From Brenneria rubrifaciens (lineage in GTDB: Bacteria > Pseudomonadota > Gammaproteobacteria > Enterobacterales > Enterobacteriaceae), in contig NZ_CP034035.1 in the NCBI RefSeq assembly GCF_005484945.1, positions 2,976,001 through 3,040,000 of the forward strand: a stretch of DNA of 64,000 bases, given 5' to 3'. Position numbers and translations under genes: made by a program. Below, piece by piece: positions 37,426 through 49,660 of the stretch. How positions within the stretch are numbered: position 1 is the first letter of the stretch; the number at the start of each line of letters is the position of its first letter. The notes beneath the pieces were generated by a model. It had not been told where the DNA came from. It ran no database searches and saw nothing but the letters and a program-made list of their open reading frames with translations.

Positions 37426-38166
37426 TCAGAACAGCGAAACGCGAAAGCCGGGGTTCAGGAATGACTCACGGGGCGCATAAGACAAGGGTTTACCCTGCCA
37501 GTCATGAACCTGCGCCCCGGCCGCCTCCGCAACCGCATGACCGGCGGCCGTATCCCAAATATTGGTCGGCCCGAAGCGTGGATAAAGCTGAGCCTTTCCT
37601 TCCGCCACCAGACAGAATTTCAACGACGAACCGATCGCAACGGTCTGATGCTCCCCCAACTGGCTGAGGTAATCTTTCAGTTCCTGATCCGCATGGGAGC
37701 GGCTGACCACAACCAGCGGCGGACGCGCGTCCCGTACCTGGATCTGATGGCGTTCGCCCTTCTCTTGTTTCCAGGCTTTTCCGTCTGCCGCGGCATACAT
37801 CACGCCGGTTACCGGGACATACACCACCCCCAGCACCGCCTGCCCATTTTCGATCAAGGCAATATTTACCGTAAATTCACCGTTGCGGCTGAGGAACTCT
37901 TTGGTGCCATCCAGCGGATCAACCAGCCAGTAACGCTGCCAATGCTGACGTTCCGACCACTGTGGCGGATCTTCTTCCGACAATAACGGAACATCAGGAA
38001 ATGCCGCCGCCAACCCTTCCCGGATAACCTGATGCGCAACCAAATCGGCCGCCGTTACAGGCGAATCATCCTTTTTATGCGCGACTTCGGTGGGTCGGTG
38101 CCCCTCATAAACCTGCATAATAGCGGCGCCTGCATCGCGGGCCAGTCGGCAAATATGTTCTAGCAT
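37426..38166 (-). CDS. cysQ: 3'(2'),5'-bisphosphate nucleotidase CysQ
   Basis: Hydrolyses adenosine 3',5'-bisphosphate left after sulfate reduction. The 246-residue protein belongs to the lithium-sensitive inositol-monophosphatase superfamily, with [20 protein letters not shown], the metal motif [11 protein letters not shown] and [15 protein letters not shown]. Full length; ATG at 38166. Neighbours msrA, ytfL and ytfK are as in E. coli. Confidence 0.95.
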   Translation of the reverse strand: MLEHICRLARDAGAAIMQVYEGHRPTEVAHKKDDSPVTAADLVAHQVIREGLAAAFPDVPLLSEEDPPQWSERQHWQRYWLVDPLDGTKEFLSRNGEFTVNIALIENGQAVLGVVYVPVTGVMYAAADGKAWKQEKGERHQIQVRDARPPLVVVSRSHADQELKDYLSQLGEHQTVAIGSSLKFCLVAEGKAQLYPRFGPTNIWDTAAGHAVAEAAGAQVHDWQGKPLSYAPRESFLNPGFRVSLF

Positions 38167-38500
38167 TTTCTACCTCATCGTTACGGGTTGTATACCGAGC
38201 GACGGATACACCTGTCACCCGGGCTTTCTTGTTATTCATTATACAACGGTGAAGTGGTCTACGATTATGGTCGTTATTCTAGGACACCCTCACAACTGGC
38301 CGTGATTATCTCCCCTACTGAATGGGTAATGATATGCGATATATCCCGGATAATTAGCCTTTACGGACAGATTCACTTCCTGACAATATGCAAAGGGATT
38401 ATGTCATTATGCATCCGCTGGCGCATGGCAGGGTAGCGGGAAAATAATATGTGTTTTTACATTACTGGATAAAAGCGGCGCTTTACTCGCAGCCTGCATC
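38167..38500. other. cysQ upstream region
   Basis: About 330 bp with no convincing gene; an 82-codon frame at 38188-38436 lacks a ribosome site and family resemblance. It presumably holds the cysQ promoter. Confidence 0.4.
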
Positions 38501-38549
38501 AAAGACATGAAAGCTAGGCGCAAAGGCGTGGCTTTCATGTCTTTTTTTT
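38501..38549. terminator. Hairpin with T run
   Basis: AAAGACATGAAAGC and GCTTTCATGTCTTT pair over 14 bp around a 16-nt loop and run into eight T on the plus strand. The A/T tracts allow use in both directions, including for the DUF2502 gene whose stop lies in it. Confidence 0.7.
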
Positions 38550-38997
38550 AATGACGGAAGGCATCTCTGTCACCACGATCATGGCGTCGCCCACCTCGAT
38601 CCGGCCCCCGAGCCTGCCGATAGTCCCGAAATTCCCGACGCGGGCCGCGATCATCAATGCGATTTGGACCGCTAAAACGATGATCGTCAAAACGGCGGTT
38701 ATCAAAATCTCTGGGACCACGCTGCTGTTCGCGCCACCAGCTCACGTCGCGCCAGCGCCAACCGTCCCAATAGTAACCATGTCGGTTACGTTCCCCTCGG
38801 TAATAGCCGCGGTGCTCACGCCACCAGCGTTCACTTCGCCAATCATAACCGTCCCAGTAATTACCGCGTCGATCGCGATCGCCTATATTCAGCGTCACAC
38901 CGGGCATAATATCAATACTGACGCTGGCCGCTTCTGCCGCTGGCGTCATGGCGAACATCCCAACCAACAGGGTACTGGCTAATATTGGCTTAAACAT
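38548..38997 (-). CDS. DUF2502 secreted protein
   Basis: A 149-residue envelope protein. It has a signal peptide (MFKPILASTLLVGMFAMTPA, cleavage near AEA-A at about residue 23) and a mature part with MPGVTLNIGDRDRRGNYWDG, which matches the YpeC/DUF2502 family. The C-terminal two thirds are dominated by Arg, Asp, Trp, Gly and Tyr (repeated GYYWDG, RWW, RRFDD) and are probably disordered. The start is ATG at 38997 with AAGGAG upstream. Function unknown; periplasmic or surface location is inferred from the signal peptide. Confidence 0.8.
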   Translation of the reverse strand: MFKPILASTLLVGMFAMTPAAEAASVSIDIMPGVTLNIGDRDRRGNYWDGYDWRSERWWREHRGYYRGERNRHGYYWDGWRWRDVSWWREQQRGPRDFDNRRFDDHRFSGPNRIDDRGPRREFRDYRQARGPDRGGRRHDRGDRDAFRH

Positions 38998-39326
38998 AGG
39001 ATAACTCCTTACCTTGCCGCTACTGCGGATTGGCAAAGGTATACGGAAAATCATTCACCTCCACTATCAGACAGCATCCCATTTTCCTGGTTTTACGGTT
39101 CTTAACGATTCGCTGACACTCTCCTTTTACCCCCGCGGTTATCTACGAAGAGCCCGCGTTTAATAAACCAGCCTTGAAATGATTAACGATAACAATCAAA
39201 CCATTTATAAAAATGGAAATATTTATCAACGTATTTGTATAACATGAATAAAAATATTAGGAGAGTTTGAGTTATGGCTGAATACTTTTTCCATAGGGAT
39301 GCGACGACTAAGGCGAATACGCAGCG
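38998..39326. other. Intergenic region
   Basis: AT-rich 329 bp between the DUF2502 gene and the decarboxylase remnant, presumably holding both original promoters. Nothing else seen. Confidence 0.4.
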
Positions 39327-39941
<615 letters not shown>

Positions 39942-39944
39942 CCA

Positions 39945-39973
39945 CAGGCGCTCAAATGAGCGCCTGCGCCTTT
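39945..39973 (+). terminator. Terminator after the decarboxylase remnant
   Basis: CAGGCGCTC-AAAT-GAGCGCCTG is a 9-bp perfect stem, with TTTT four bases later, 4 bp beyond the remnant's stop. Probably the original ipdC terminator. Confidence 0.55.
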
Positions 39974-39987
39974 TACCACAATGAGAT

Positions 39988-40608
39988 TTACAGAATCTCC
40001 AGCAGTTCAACTTCAAAAACCAATGCGCTGAATGGCGGGATAGACGCGCCCGCCCCACGTTCACCATAAGCCAAATGATGAGGGATAAACAGCTCCCATT
40101 TGGAGCCGACCGGCATCAGCGTTAACGCTTCAATCCAGCCTGGGATCACGCCGCTGACCGGGAACTCGGCTGGCTGACCGCGTTGAACGGAGCTGTCAAA
40201 CACGCTGCCATCAATCAGACGGCCGGTATAGTGAACGCGAACCCGATCCTGGCGCCCAGGAATTTCCCCTTCGCCTTGAGTTAATACGCGGAACTGCAAA
40301 CCCGACTCTGTGCTGCTTACGCCCTCTTTACGGACATTCTCAGCCAGAAACTGCTGCCCTTCAACCGCCAGCGCCTGCTGACGTTCACGACGTACTGAAT
40401 CCGCACGCTCGTGCACCTCACGCAAAGCCCGGTGAACCACATCCACAGGGACTGCCGGCACATTACCCTCCAAAGCATCACGCAAACCTGCGACCAGGGC
40501 TTCCGGTAGCAGACCTTCAAGACCTGACTCTTGCAGTTGTTGACCGACCTGTAAGCCGATGCCGTAACTTGCCTGCGCTTCGACGCTTTCAAAAGAAGGG
40601 GTTGTCAT
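39988..40608 (-). CDS. fklB: FKBP-type peptidyl-prolyl isomerase FklB
   Basis: Catalyses cis-trans prolyl isomerisation. The 206-residue protein has an N-terminal helical dimerisation domain ([12 protein letters not shown]) and a C-terminal FKBP domain with [39 protein letters not shown] and LAYGERGAG. It has no signal peptide, so the cytoplasmic FklB (FKBP22) is favoured over periplasmic FkpA. Divergent from ytfB as in E. coli. Confidence 0.94.
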   Translation of the reverse strand: MTTPSFESVEAQASYGIGLQVGQQLQESGLEGLLPEALVAGLRDALEGNVPAVPVDVVHRALREVHERADSVRRERQQALAVEGQQFLAENVRKEGVSSTESGLQFRVLTQGEGEIPGRQDRVRVHYTGRLIDGSVFDSSVQRGQPAEFPVSGVIPGWIEALTLMPVGSKWELFIPHHLAYGERGAGASIPPFSALVFEVELLEIL

Positions 40609-40863
40609 GGATGTTCCTTTTAATCTGTAAAAAACCGAAAGCGCAGCATAACAGTGCAGGAGATTGGGGTAAAATCTGTGTGCGGATAAAGACGCAACCC
40701 GCCAATAGGCGAAATAATCGCGGCAGGCTGGCCTATACTATTAATTCAGAGGGAGACAAGCCGCCGTTACCTTAATCATCAAAGCGTTAACTGGTCATCA
40801 TGCATTGGTTACCGATATACTCAATCGTGTTTTTATCCTTATACCGTTGCAAGAGAGGTCACC

Positions 40864-41556
40864 ATGGGCAGAATTGCGCCCAGGAAGCGAAAAACCACCT
40901 GGGATCACCAAGCGCTGTTACGCTTTTGCCGGCGTTTAATCCGTCGCGGCCCGGAGCGTGCCGGCGGGGATGCTCAAGAGCATCCGACGTTATCGGTGGC
41001 ATCATCAGGCCAGCGGATTAAGGCGTCATTGAAAAAAATCTGGCACCTGCCCGATGGCTACAGTTGGTTGGCTCCCCTCCCCGCCTTCCACCGCCGCTGG
41101 ATTTTGGTGGTTGTCGTTATCGTGCTGGCGACATTACTGTGGCCTTATAGCCCACCGCAAACACCAACGCCCCGGTCAATGACCGCACCGGTTAAGCAAG
41201 CCGACAACCGTGCGCCCGTTCAGGCCGAACTCATTGAAAACCGGCCGGTGAAAGAACAACCCTCTTCACCGCCTTCGCCGCCAAGTACGGAAACAAATTG
41301 GCGCAGCTATCAAATCGCTTCCGGCCAGACACTGGCACAGTTGTTTCGTGATAACAACCTGCCCGTTGGCGATGTTTTCGCGATGGCGAGGGTGGAAGGT
41401 CAGGACCAACCGCTCAGTAACTTGCGGGCGGGACAGGAAGTTAAATTGCAGATAAATGCGCAAGGGATAATTACGGTACTGGAAACCACGACCACGGATA
41501 ATCAGCCCGTTAGATTCACCCGTAACGCTGATGGCGCATTTACGCGTACGCGCTAA
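40864..41556 (+). CDS. ytfB: OapA/YtfB family cell-division-associated protein
   Basis: A 230-residue single-pass inner-membrane protein. It has a basic cytoplasmic N-terminus, a membrane helix at about 80-97 (ILVVVVIVLATLLW), a Pro/Thr-rich periplasmic linker and a C-terminal LysM-like OapA domain (about 143-225, SYQIASGQTLAQLFRDNNLP) expected to bind glycan. In E. coli YtfB localises to the septum. The ATG follows AGAGAGGTCACC. Confidence 0.88.
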   Translation: MGRIAPRKRKTTWDHQALLRFCRRLIRRGPERAGGDAQEHPTLSVASSGQRIKASLKKIWHLPDGYSWLAPLPAFHRRWILVVVVIVLATLLWPYSPPQTPTPRSMTAPVKQADNRAPVQAELIENRPVKEQPSSPPSPPSTETNWRSYQIASGQTLAQLFRDNNLPVGDVFAMARVEGQDQPLSNLRAGQEVKLQINAQGIITVLETTTTDNQPVRFTRNADGAFTRTR

Positions 41557-41624
41557 CGCTTATTCAACGCGAGAAAAACCGCGGCGCCGATTTCATCTCA
41601 CCAGATTTTACTTCTTCAGAAATG

Positions 41625-41653
41625 TAAAACGCTGGCACAAGGCCAGCGTTTTA
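41625..41653. terminator. Bidirectional terminator between ytfB and rplI
   Basis: TAAAACGCTGGC-ACAAG-GCCAGCGTTTTA, a perfect 12-bp stem with A/T tails both ways, between convergent genes. Confidence 0.9.
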
Positions 41654-41674
41654 CGCGTTAGCAAAAAACGTTAA

Positions 41675-42127
41675 TTACGCTTCAGCAACGACAATAACAT
41701 TCAGCGTAGCAAAAACATCGCTGTGTACCTGGAAGCTCACTTCGTGCTCGCCCAGGGTACGCAAAACGCCGTTCGGTAAACGAACTTCGCTCTTCGCAAT
41801 GTCAACACCGGCCGCAGTTACCGCATCAGCGATATCGCGAGTACCGATGGAACCGAACAGTTTACCTTCATCGCCTGCTTTAGACGTGATAGTAACGTTA
41901 CCCAGTTCTTTGATCTTGGCAGCGCGAGCTTCAGCAGCAGCCAGAACGTCAGCCAGTTTAGCTTCCAGTTCAGCACGGCGTGCTTCAAAAAACTCAACGT
42001 TTTTCTTGGTTGCCGGCACAGCTTTACCCTGCGGAACCAGGAAGTTACGGGCATAGCCCGCTTTAACGCTGACCTGGTCGCCCAGGCTGCCCAGGTTTGC
42101 TACTTTATCAAGCAGAATAACTTGCAT
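41675..42127 (-). CDS. rplI: 50S ribosomal protein L9
   Basis: Large-subunit protein bL9. The 150-residue protein has the N-terminal globular signature [19 protein letters not shown] with [13 protein letters not shown], a long connecting helix and a C-terminal domain ([14 protein letters not shown]). Last gene of the rpsF-priB-rpsR-rplI operon, 41 bp after rpsR. Confidence 0.98.
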   Translation of the reverse strand: MQVILLDKVANLGSLGDQVSVKAGYARNFLVPQGKAVPATKKNVEFFEARRAELEAKLADVLAAAEARAAKIKELGNVTITSKAGDEGKLFGSIGTRDIADAVTAAGVDIAKSEVRLPNGVLRTLGEHEVSFQVHSDVFATLNVIVVAEA

Positions 42128-42168
42128 TACTTTATCCTCTCAAAGTCTCGTTAATGGACAGTGGCCGA

Positions 42169-42718
<550 letters not shown>

Positions 42719-42726
42719 CACAACAA

Positions 42727-43214
<488 letters not shown>

Positions 43215-43220
43215 CGCGTA

Positions 43221-43249
43221 AGTATAGTGCCCAGCCGCAGCAATAGCAA
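43221..43249 (-). promoter_or_regulatory. rpsF operon promoter
   Basis: On the minus strand TTGCTA (43244-43249) and TATACT (43221-43226) are 17 bp apart, giving a start near 43214 and a 95-nt leader. Confidence 0.75.
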
Positions 43250-43639
43250 GATTGCAATTATCTTAGGCATTCGGCCGCAAACGGGGGGATGAACGTATCA
43301 GGTTCTCGCGGAAAAGCTAACGATAAATATCAAGAAGCGTACGGTAAAGCTGACGATAAATATTAAAAAGCGTAATGTTTACCGCTAATTAAAAATTATA
43401 AAATTTTCGTATGAAATAACCATCAACCCTCCAAAACACGTCAGGAAAATATATTTAATTAAACGTTAACCCGTTAAATATAAATATATTTATCCTGTTC
43501 ATCACTCCTTCACGAGCCATATTTTTTCAAGATATAATCTTGCACCAAAAATGAACTACCAAATATAAAAATATAAAAATGAATGATATCAATGATCGCT
43601 TTCAGATATGATTCACCTTTTTTTTACTTCTTCACATCC
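43250..43639. other. AT-rich rpsF-yjfP intergenic region
   Basis: 390 bp of AT-rich sequence with interleaved TTAA motifs around 43450-43490. No gene or RNA recognised. It may hold upstream promoter elements for the ribosomal operon. Confidence 0.4.
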
Positions 43640-44389
43640 CTATAAATGCCGCTGAAAAAAATCAGCCCCTGCCTGCAAAGCAACAGGCGTGATACGGTGT
43701 CCGACGCCCGCTTCGGTCAGATAGACCAGCTTCTTATCCTGTTGGCTGGCGTGTAACGCACGATAGAGACGCGCGCTTTCCTCTGCCGGCACCACCTCAT
43801 CCATTTCGCCATGCCACACCAGTAATGGCCGGTCGGACAAGGCCGCCAGCCGGGTGGAGACATCATAATCGGCAAGCGTCGCCGACAGCTGCCGTAAGAC
43901 TTCCTCAGCCCCCTTCTCGCCAACCGTTACCGGCGGGTACAGCTTACGCGACAGCGTTGAAAAATAGCCCGACCCCATAAAAGCGGCGACGGCGGAGATC
44001 CAGGGGTAACGCGCCATACAACCCAGTGCGCTCATACCGCCCAGCGAAGCGCCGCACACGCCGATACGATCTCCGGCAATCAGCCCGCGCTGCCGATATT
44101 CATCCACATAGCCGGGGAGCTCCTTGATATTTGACTGCAAGATATCCCAGAAATGGCGCAGTCGATGGGCTTCATCACCGTCATAACGCGCACCGTGCAT
44201 CAAGGCATCCGGCAGAACGACCCGGAACCCTGCTTTCGCCAACGCATAGCCAAAATAGGAATAGACCTCTTTTGAAGAGTGATAACCGTGAAAGAAAAAA
44301 ATGGTCGGCAAGGGAAAAGCATGTTCCCCCCCCGGAGCGGCATGCAAAACCTCAATACCGTTAGCGGTATCCAGTGAAATTTCAACCAT
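43640..44389 (-). CDS. yjfP: Alpha/beta hydrolase (esterase) YjfP
   Basis: A 249-residue cytoplasmic alpha/beta-hydrolase. It shows the oxyanion segment FFFHGYHSSKE, the nucleophile elbow GVCGASLGGMSALG, the catalytic acid in LLVWHGEMDEVVP and the histidine in GVGHRITP. In E. coli YjfP has carboxylesterase activity on short acyl esters; the natural substrate is unknown. Monocistronic here; neighbours rpsF and bsmA match E. coli order. Confidence 0.9.
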   Translation of the reverse strand: MVEISLDTANGIEVLHAAPGGEHAFPLPTIFFFHGYHSSKEVYSYFGYALAKAGFRVVLPDALMHGARYDGDEAHRLRHFWDILQSNIKELPGYVDEYRQRGLIAGDRIGVCGASLGGMSALGCMARYPWISAVAAFMGSGYFSTLSRKLYPPVTVGEKGAEEVLRQLSATLADYDVSTRLAALSDRPLLVWHGEMDEVVPAEESARLYRALHASQQDKKLVYLTEAGVGHRITPVALQAGADFFQRHL

Positions 44390-44621
44390 GTACTGTTTCC
44401 CTACCCGTCATCTCATATTTTTGAACATCAGCCACCATCACAAACACCATAGCATCAAAAATGCGTTCTTTTTAAACACAAACGCGCAATGATTAGCTCA
44501 AATATTGCAATGCGGCGTTCTGCAAAACGCGCGAATACTGCCGTTGACGGAACGCCCGCCTACCCTCGGCGTATAAAGCACGCTACACTCACCAGGCTGA
44601 CACACGTTATGGAGCGGCACC

Positions 44622-44921
44622 ATGCTGAGAGCTTTACCCGCGGTAACTTTCTCGCTATCGGTTACCGCATGCGGCATGCTTTCCGACGCGCCGTTGCCGC
44701 CGCCGACAGAACAGGCTCAATTGATTGGCTACGCACAAACCACCACGCTGAAAAAAATCGGGACGGTATCCGTTACCGTAAGCGGCGGCCCGGATGATGC
44801 GGATCGGGCGATTCAGCGTCAGGCGGATGAAAAAGGCGCCCGTTACTACACCATCGTGATGAAATCTGAAAAAACAACGCTTCCCGGCACCTGGTTCTCC
44901 CGTGCCGTGTTGTATCGCTGA
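44622..44921 (+). CDS. bsmA: Biofilm peroxide-resistance lipoprotein BsmA
   Basis: A 99-residue small lipoprotein of the DUF1471/YhcN family. It has a lipoprotein signal (VTFSLSVTACGM, lipid-modified Cys17) and the fold with TTLKKIGTVSVTVSG, ADRAIQRQADEKGARYYTIV. E. coli BsmA (YjfO) is tied to biofilm stress resistance. Start ATG at 44622, preceded by GGAG within TATGGAGCGGCACC. Confidence 0.88.
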   Translation: MLRALPAVTFSLSVTACGMLSDAPLPPPTEQAQLIGYAQTTTLKKIGTVSVTVSGGPDDADRAIQRQADEKGARYYTIVMKSEKTTLPGTWFSRAVLYR

Positions 44922-44994
44922 TATTAGCCAGAGGGCAATAACCGTGATGTTATCGCCTCCCTGTTCACGCCGTTATGTCCGACCGGCGCGCGCC

Positions 44995-45393
44995 TCAATA
45001 GGACATACACGCCGCATTGAGGATACCGCCGCTCAAAGAGGCCGCGCACAGAAATACTCCGGTCGCCACATCGTTATCGCGGATATGCTGGCTGATCCCC
45101 GGCATGTATAGCCGCACCGCACCATACACCAACAGTTGGATCACCAGCGCCACGGCTCCCCAGGTGATGTAATCGATCAGGCTTACCGAATTGACCGCCG
45201 CACTCGCCAGCGGGATCACGTAGCCTATCAGCGCCCCCGCAAACCCCACCGCCGCCGCACTATTATTCGCTTTAATCAGCGTCCACTCATCATGGGGCGT
45301 GATGCGGGTATAAATAAACAGGAATGCCAGAATCATGACAAATCCAATGGAGAAGTAAGAAACAAACGCCAGTAAAGCGCTAACAAATGTCAT
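44995..45393 (-). CDS. yjfL: DUF350 inner-membrane protein YjfL
   Basis: A 132-residue protein with four predicted membrane helices (about 5-28, 45-65, 72-95, 108-130) and the DUF350 pattern AAAVGFAGALIGYVIPLASA. Function unknown. In E. coli it belongs to the yjfIJKLMC set, whose other members are missing here, so only yjfL survives. Confidence 0.87.
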   Translation of the reverse strand: MTFVSALLAFVSYFSIGFVMILAFLFIYTRITPHDEWTLIKANNSAAAVGFAGALIGYVIPLASAAVNSVSLIDYITWGAVALVIQLLVYGAVRLYMPGISQHIRDNDVATGVFLCAASLSGGILNAACMSY

Positions 45394-45483
45394 ACCGAAA
45401 ATTCCTGTGAGTTGTGGTTGTTCTGAATATCGCGATGACGCTTATGGCTGAGATATCGCGGCGCAGCCCGGCGCGAGTCACCG

Positions 45484-46215
45484 TTAGCCGCGTTGACGCA
45501 CCGCTTCAAACAGGCACACGCCCGTGGCCACCGATACGTTCAATGACGACACGCTGCCCGCCATCGGAATACCGATAAGCTCATCGCAGTGCTCGCGCGT
45601 CAGACGGCGCATACCTTCGCCTTCAGCCCCCATCACCAGCGCCAGCGGTCCCGTCAGCTTGCTTTGATATAGCGTGTGATCGGCTTCGCCCGCCGTCCCG
45701 ACGATCCAGATATGGTGTTCCTGCAACAGCCGCATGGTACGGGCCAAATTCGTCACGCTGATCAACGGCACGCTCTCCGCCGCGCCACAGGCCACCTTCT
45801 TCACCGTCGCGTTCATCTGCGCCGAGCGATCGCGCGGCACAATCACCGCATGCACGCCTGCCGCGTCAGCGTTACGCAGGCAGGCGCCAAGATTATGCGG
45901 GTCGGTAACGCCGTCCAACACCAGTAAAAAAGGGGTATCCAGCTTTTCCAACAGCGCCGGCAGGTCATTTTCCTGATACTTACGCCCTTCTTTGACTTTA
46001 GCGACAATCCCCTGATGCACCGCCCCTCCAACCTGGCTATCCAGCCACTGGCGGTTAGCCACCTGGATCACAATCCCCTGAGCTTCCAGTTCGGCAATGA
46101 CCGGCTGAAGGCGACGATCGTCGCGCCCCTTGAGAATAAAGACTTCCTGAAAGCGCTGGGGATCTCGCGCCAGTAATGCGTTAACCGCATGAATACCGTA
46201 AATAACTTCGCTCAT
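45484..46215 (-). CDS. rlmB: 23S rRNA (guanosine-2251-2'-O)-methyltransferase
   Basis: SPOUT-class methyltransferase modifying G2251 in the peptidyl-transferase P loop. The 243-residue protein has an N-terminal rRNA-binding domain ([11 protein letters not shown]) and a knotted catalytic domain with [34 protein letters not shown] and [23 protein letters not shown] at 46215 follows AAGAG. Downstream of rnr as in E. coli. Confidence 0.96.
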   Translation of the reverse strand: MSEVIYGIHAVNALLARDPQRFQEVFILKGRDDRRLQPVIAELEAQGIVIQVANRQWLDSQVGGAVHQGIVAKVKEGRKYQENDLPALLEKLDTPFLLVLDGVTDPHNLGACLRNADAAGVHAVIVPRDRSAQMNATVKKVACGAAESVPLISVTNLARTMRLLQEHHIWIVGTAGEADHTLYQSKLTGPLALVMGAEGEGMRRLTREHCDELIGIPMAGSVSSLNVSVATGVCLFEAVRQRG

Positions 46216-46330
46216 TGACACTCTTCAGATTAATCATGAACGGGCACGGACCCGCCGCGCCGTTCCTTTAGGAATTCAGATACCATAACAATTTCATAGC
46301 CTGACGACGCCGTTATCAGGCAGTGACTTA

Positions 46331-48778
46331 TTACTCCGCAGATTTTTTTCTGGCGCGTTTGGCTTTGGCGGCCGCGGCAATCTTACGCGTTTTCTCAGCG
46401 TTCTTTTTCGCCTTATCCACATTCTTTTTAGGCTTCGCCTTTTCCGGTTTGACCTTGCGTTCGCCGTCGTTGCGGAAAGCCGCGTCAGGCTCAAAATTGG
46501 CCGGCGAACGCGCGGCATTACGGCGGCGGCTCGGTTTCGCCTCCCGGCTATCCGGTTTTTTCGCTCTGTCGCGTGCCGTTTTACCTTCGCCCCGCGGTTT
46601 ACGCGCGCTTGATACCAGCGCGAAATCAATGTTGCGCTCATCCATATGGACCGCCTCAACGCGAATTTCCACTTCATCGCCCAAACGGTAAACCTGACCG
46701 CGAGATTCGCCGATCAAACGCTGGCCGATATTATCGTAACGATAGTAGTCATTATCCAACGTGGAAACGTGTACCAGCCCATCGATAAACAGATCGTTCA
46801 GGCGGACAAAGAAACCAAAACCGGTGACGCTGGCGATAATCCCGGTAAACACTTCACCGACGTGATCCTGCATGAAATCGCACTTCAGCCAGTCCGCCAC
46901 GTCACGCGTCGCTTCATCGGCCCGGCGTTCGGTCATTGAACAATGCATGCCCAGTTGCAGCATTTCATTCATCTCGCTGTGCCAGCCGCCGGTCGGGGTT
47001 GAGCGCGATTTACGGTCGCTCAGCAAATATTTGATGGCACGGTGCAACGATAAATCGGGATAGCGGCGGATAGGCGAGGTAAAATGCCCGTAAGAGGTTA
47101 ACGCCAGCCCGAAATGCCCCCGGTTTTCGGGATCGTAAACCGCCTGTTTCATGGAACGCAGCAGCATGGTTTGCAGCATTCCGTGGTCGGGGCGCTCGGC
47201 GATTTCCGTCATCAGTTCGGCATAGTCTTTCGGTTGCGGCTTCATGCCGCCTTTCAGCGAGAGGCCCAGTTCACCCAGCACGCTGCGCAATGCCAGCACA
47301 TGGTCTTCACTCGGCTGATCGTGAACGCGAAACAGGGCGGGCTCTTCATTTTTCTCCACGAATCTCGCCGCGGAGATATTCGCCAGAATCATGCACTCTT
47401 CAATCAGTTTGTGCGCATCGTTGCGCACCACCGACTCAACCCGTTCAATCCGACGCTCGGCGTTGAAAATAAACTTCGCTTCTTCCGTTTCAAACGCGAT
47501 GCCGCCCCGCACTTCACGGGCTTGCTCCAGCACTTTGTACATCTTATGCAATTCTTCCAGTCCGCCCACCAGCGGCTGATAGTGCTGGCGCAGTTCCGCG
47601 TCGCCCTGAAGAATATGCCACACTTTAGTGTAGGTCAGACGGGCGTGCGAACTCATCACCGCTTCGTAGAACTTGTAGGACGTCAATTTACCCTGCGCCG
47701 ATACGGTCATCTCGCAGACCATACACAGGCGATCCACCTGCGGGTTGAGCGAACAAAGGCCGTTGGACAGCACTTCAGGCAGCATCGGTACAACCTGCGA
47801 CGGGAAGTAGACCGAGGTTCCGCGCGCCCGCGCTTCCTGATCCAGCGGCGTATTCGGACGCACATAGTAGCTGACATCCGCTATCGCCACCCACAGCCGC
47901 CAGCCGCCGCCGCGTTTCTTCTCGCAATAAACCGCATCGTCAAAATCGCGGGCGTCTTCACCGTCAATGGTCACCAGCGGCAGCTTGCGTAAATCCACCC
48001 GGCCTTTTTTCGCGCTCTCCGGTACGCTTTCGGCGAGATCTTTAACCTGCTCTTCCACTTTCGGCGGCCAGCTATGCGGAATATCGTGCGTGCGCAGCGC
48101 GATATCGACCGCCAGCCCGGTGCCCATATTATCGCCGAGGATTTCGACAATTTTCCCGACCGCTTTAGTTCGGCGGGTGGCGCGCTGAGTCAGTTCCACG
48201 ACAACCACGAAGCCCATGCGGGCGCCGTTGATCGCTTCTTTCGGGATCAGAATATCGAAACTCAACCGGCTATCGTCCGGGACGACAAAGCCCACCCCGG
48301 CATCAACAAAATAACGTCCGACAATCTGCCCGGTGCGCGGTTCAAGGACGCGCACAATACGCCCCTCACGGCGGCCTTTACGGTCGGCGGCCAATGGCTG
48401 GGCCAGCACCACGTCGCCGTGAATGGCGCGTTTCATCTCCTCAGCGGACAGATACAGGTCATCTTTGCGGCCTTCGACGCGCAGGAAACCAAAACCGTCA
48501 CGGTGGCCGATTACCGTACCACGCAGCAGATCCAGCTTTTCCGGCAGCGCATAGCATTGGCGGCGGGTAAACACCAATTGCCCGTCGCGCTCCATCGCCC
48601 GTAAACGGCGGCGCAACGCTTCCAACGGCTCTTCACCCGATAATTGCAAATCGGCGGCCAGCTCTTCGCGGCTAATCGGGGTATCCCGTTTGGCGATATG
48701 GGCCAGAATAAATTCACGGCTTGGGATAGGGGATAGATATTTTTCTGCTTCTCGTTCCAGAAAGGGATCTTGTGACAT
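46331..48778 (-). CDS. rnr: Ribonuclease R
   Basis: Processive 3'-5' exoribonuclease that degrades structured RNA and acts in trans-translation. The 815-residue protein has an N-terminal HTH-like domain, two cold-shock domains, the RNB catalytic core ([14 protein letters not shown], with the metal-binding aspartates), an S1 domain ([17 protein letters not shown]) and a long lysine/arginine-rich C-terminal tail. ATG at 48778 ([10 protein letters not shown]) with GGAGGAACC upstream is chosen; an in-frame ATG at 48823 overlapping the nsrR stop is possible. Confidence 0.97.
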   Translation of the reverse strand: MSQDPFLEREAEKYLSPIPSREFILAHIAKRDTPISREELAADLQLSGEEPLEALRRRLRAMERDGQLVFTRRQCYALPEKLDLLRGTVIGHRDGFGFLRVEGRKDDLYLSAEEMKRAIHGDVVLAQPLAADRKGRREGRIVRVLEPRTGQIVGRYFVDAGVGFVVPDDSRLSFDILIPKEAINGARMGFVVVVELTQRATRRTKAVGKIVEILGDNMGTGLAVDIALRTHDIPHSWPPKVEEQVKDLAESVPESAKKGRVDLRKLPLVTIDGEDARDFDDAVYCEKKRGGGWRLWVAIADVSYYVRPNTPLDQEARARGTSVYFPSQVVPMLPEVLSNGLCSLNPQVDRLCMVCEMTVSAQGKLTSYKFYEAVMSSHARLTYTKVWHILQGDAELRQHYQPLVGGLEELHKMYKVLEQAREVRGGIAFETEEAKFIFNAERRIERVESVVRNDAHKLIEECMILANISAARFVEKNEEPALFRVHDQPSEDHVLALRSVLGELGLSLKGGMKPQPKDYAELMTEIAERPDHGMLQTMLLRSMKQAVYDPENRGHFGLALTSYGHFTSPIRRYPDLSLHRAIKYLLSDRKSRSTPTGGWHSEMNEMLQLGMHCSMTERRADEATRDVADWLKCDFMQDHVGEVFTGIIASVTGFGFFVRLNDLFIDGLVHVSTLDNDYYRYDNIGQRLIGESRGQVYRLGDEVEIRVEAVHMDERNIDFALVSSARKPRGEGKTARDRAKKPDSREAKPSRRRNAARSPANFEPDAAFRNDGERKVKPEKAKPKKNVDKAKKNAEKTRKIAAAAKAKRARKKSAE

Positions 48779-48819
48779 TGCGGTTCCTCCGTTGTCATCA
48801 GCAGGAGGCTGAACAGTAC

Positions 48820-49245
48820 TCATTCAACCAACAATAATTTGTAAAGCGGCGGGTTTTCTTTGACCATATCAGCCAACGTGTATTGATCGAGCTCCTGCAA
48901 AAAATGGCGTAACGCCTGATCGAGCGCCTGTTTGAGCCGGCAAGCCGATGTGATATGACAGAAATCACTACCGCAGTTAACTAACGAAAGTGGCTCCAGC
49001 TCACGCACCACATCACCAATCCGTATCGCAGCGGCCGGTTTGCCCAGCCGTATCCCGCCATTTTTTCCACGTAGGGCCATCACAAATCCGGCACGGCTGA
49101 GCTGATTGATAATTTTGACCATATGATTACGCGACACGCCATACACTTCCGTCACTTCCGAAATGCTGGTCATTCTTTCACCGGGTAGAGACGCCATATA
49201 AATCAGCGCCCGCAAGCCATAATCCGTGAAACTCGTTAACTGCAC
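48820..49245 (-). CDS. nsrR: Nitric-oxide-sensing repressor NsrR
   Basis: Rrf2-family repressor whose [2Fe-2S] cluster senses nitric oxide. The 141-residue protein has an N-terminal winged helix ([20 protein letters not shown]) and the three cluster cysteines in [12 protein letters not shown]. The GTG start at 49245 follows GAGG, as in E. coli. Normally purA lies just upstream; here anfA is the next gene instead. Palindromes GATACC-TCTG-GGTATC and TGCGAC-CTGAA-GTCGCA lie 11-50 bp upstream and may be operators. Confidence 0.95.
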   Translation of the reverse strand: MQLTSFTDYGLRALIYMASLPGERMTSISEVTEVYGVSRNHMVKIINQLSRAGFVMALRGKNGGIRLGKPAAAIRIGDVVRELEPLSLVNCGSDFCHITSACRLKQALDQALRHFLQELDQYTLADMVKENPPLYKLLLVE

Positions 49246-49660
49246 ATAAACCTCGGATACCTCTGGGTATCATGGATTTGCGACCTGAAGTCGCACTAAA
49301 GAAATCGATCGCGCTACTTATCGGTTAACGTCATGACATTCCGAACATCAAATTGGCACGACGATCGGCGTCAGTGGGAGAAGGCATACCACTGTAACGT
49401 GAAAGATAGCGGATATATAGGCAGATGATAAACCAGCCGCCGACGCTTCGGCTAATTATTTAACCGCAACAGCGGGATATCTTCGGATACAGGCTGCAAG
49501 CGGCGACTCAAAAGCCGCCAATCACATCCTTTTGACGGCGGCCTGCAATTTTTGCAGGGTGTCATCCCTCTGGCGGGGGAGCAAAGTTTAATCTGCGCGC
49601 GGCGTGGTCTTTGGCCGGCCGCTTTTTTTCTACGCTGCGACAGCCCGATAGCGACTTTCA
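49246..49660. other. nsrR-anfA junction
   Basis: 415 bp with no recognised gene. Near nsrR are two short palindromes (49256-49271, 49279-49295). At 49542-49558 CCTGCAA-TTT-TTGCAGG forms a hairpin, and GCCGCC/GGCGGC pairs flank it. No purA remnant, tRNA or integrase was recognised. This is the left edge of the anf cluster. Confidence 0.5.

Noticed and set aside
37286..37480. 64-codon ORF antisense to the end of cysQ
   Set aside because: No ribosome site, overlaps a real gene on the other strand, and no recognisable family.
38188..38436. 82-codon ORF upstream of cysQ
   Set aside because: No ribosome site and unusual composition; likely chance.
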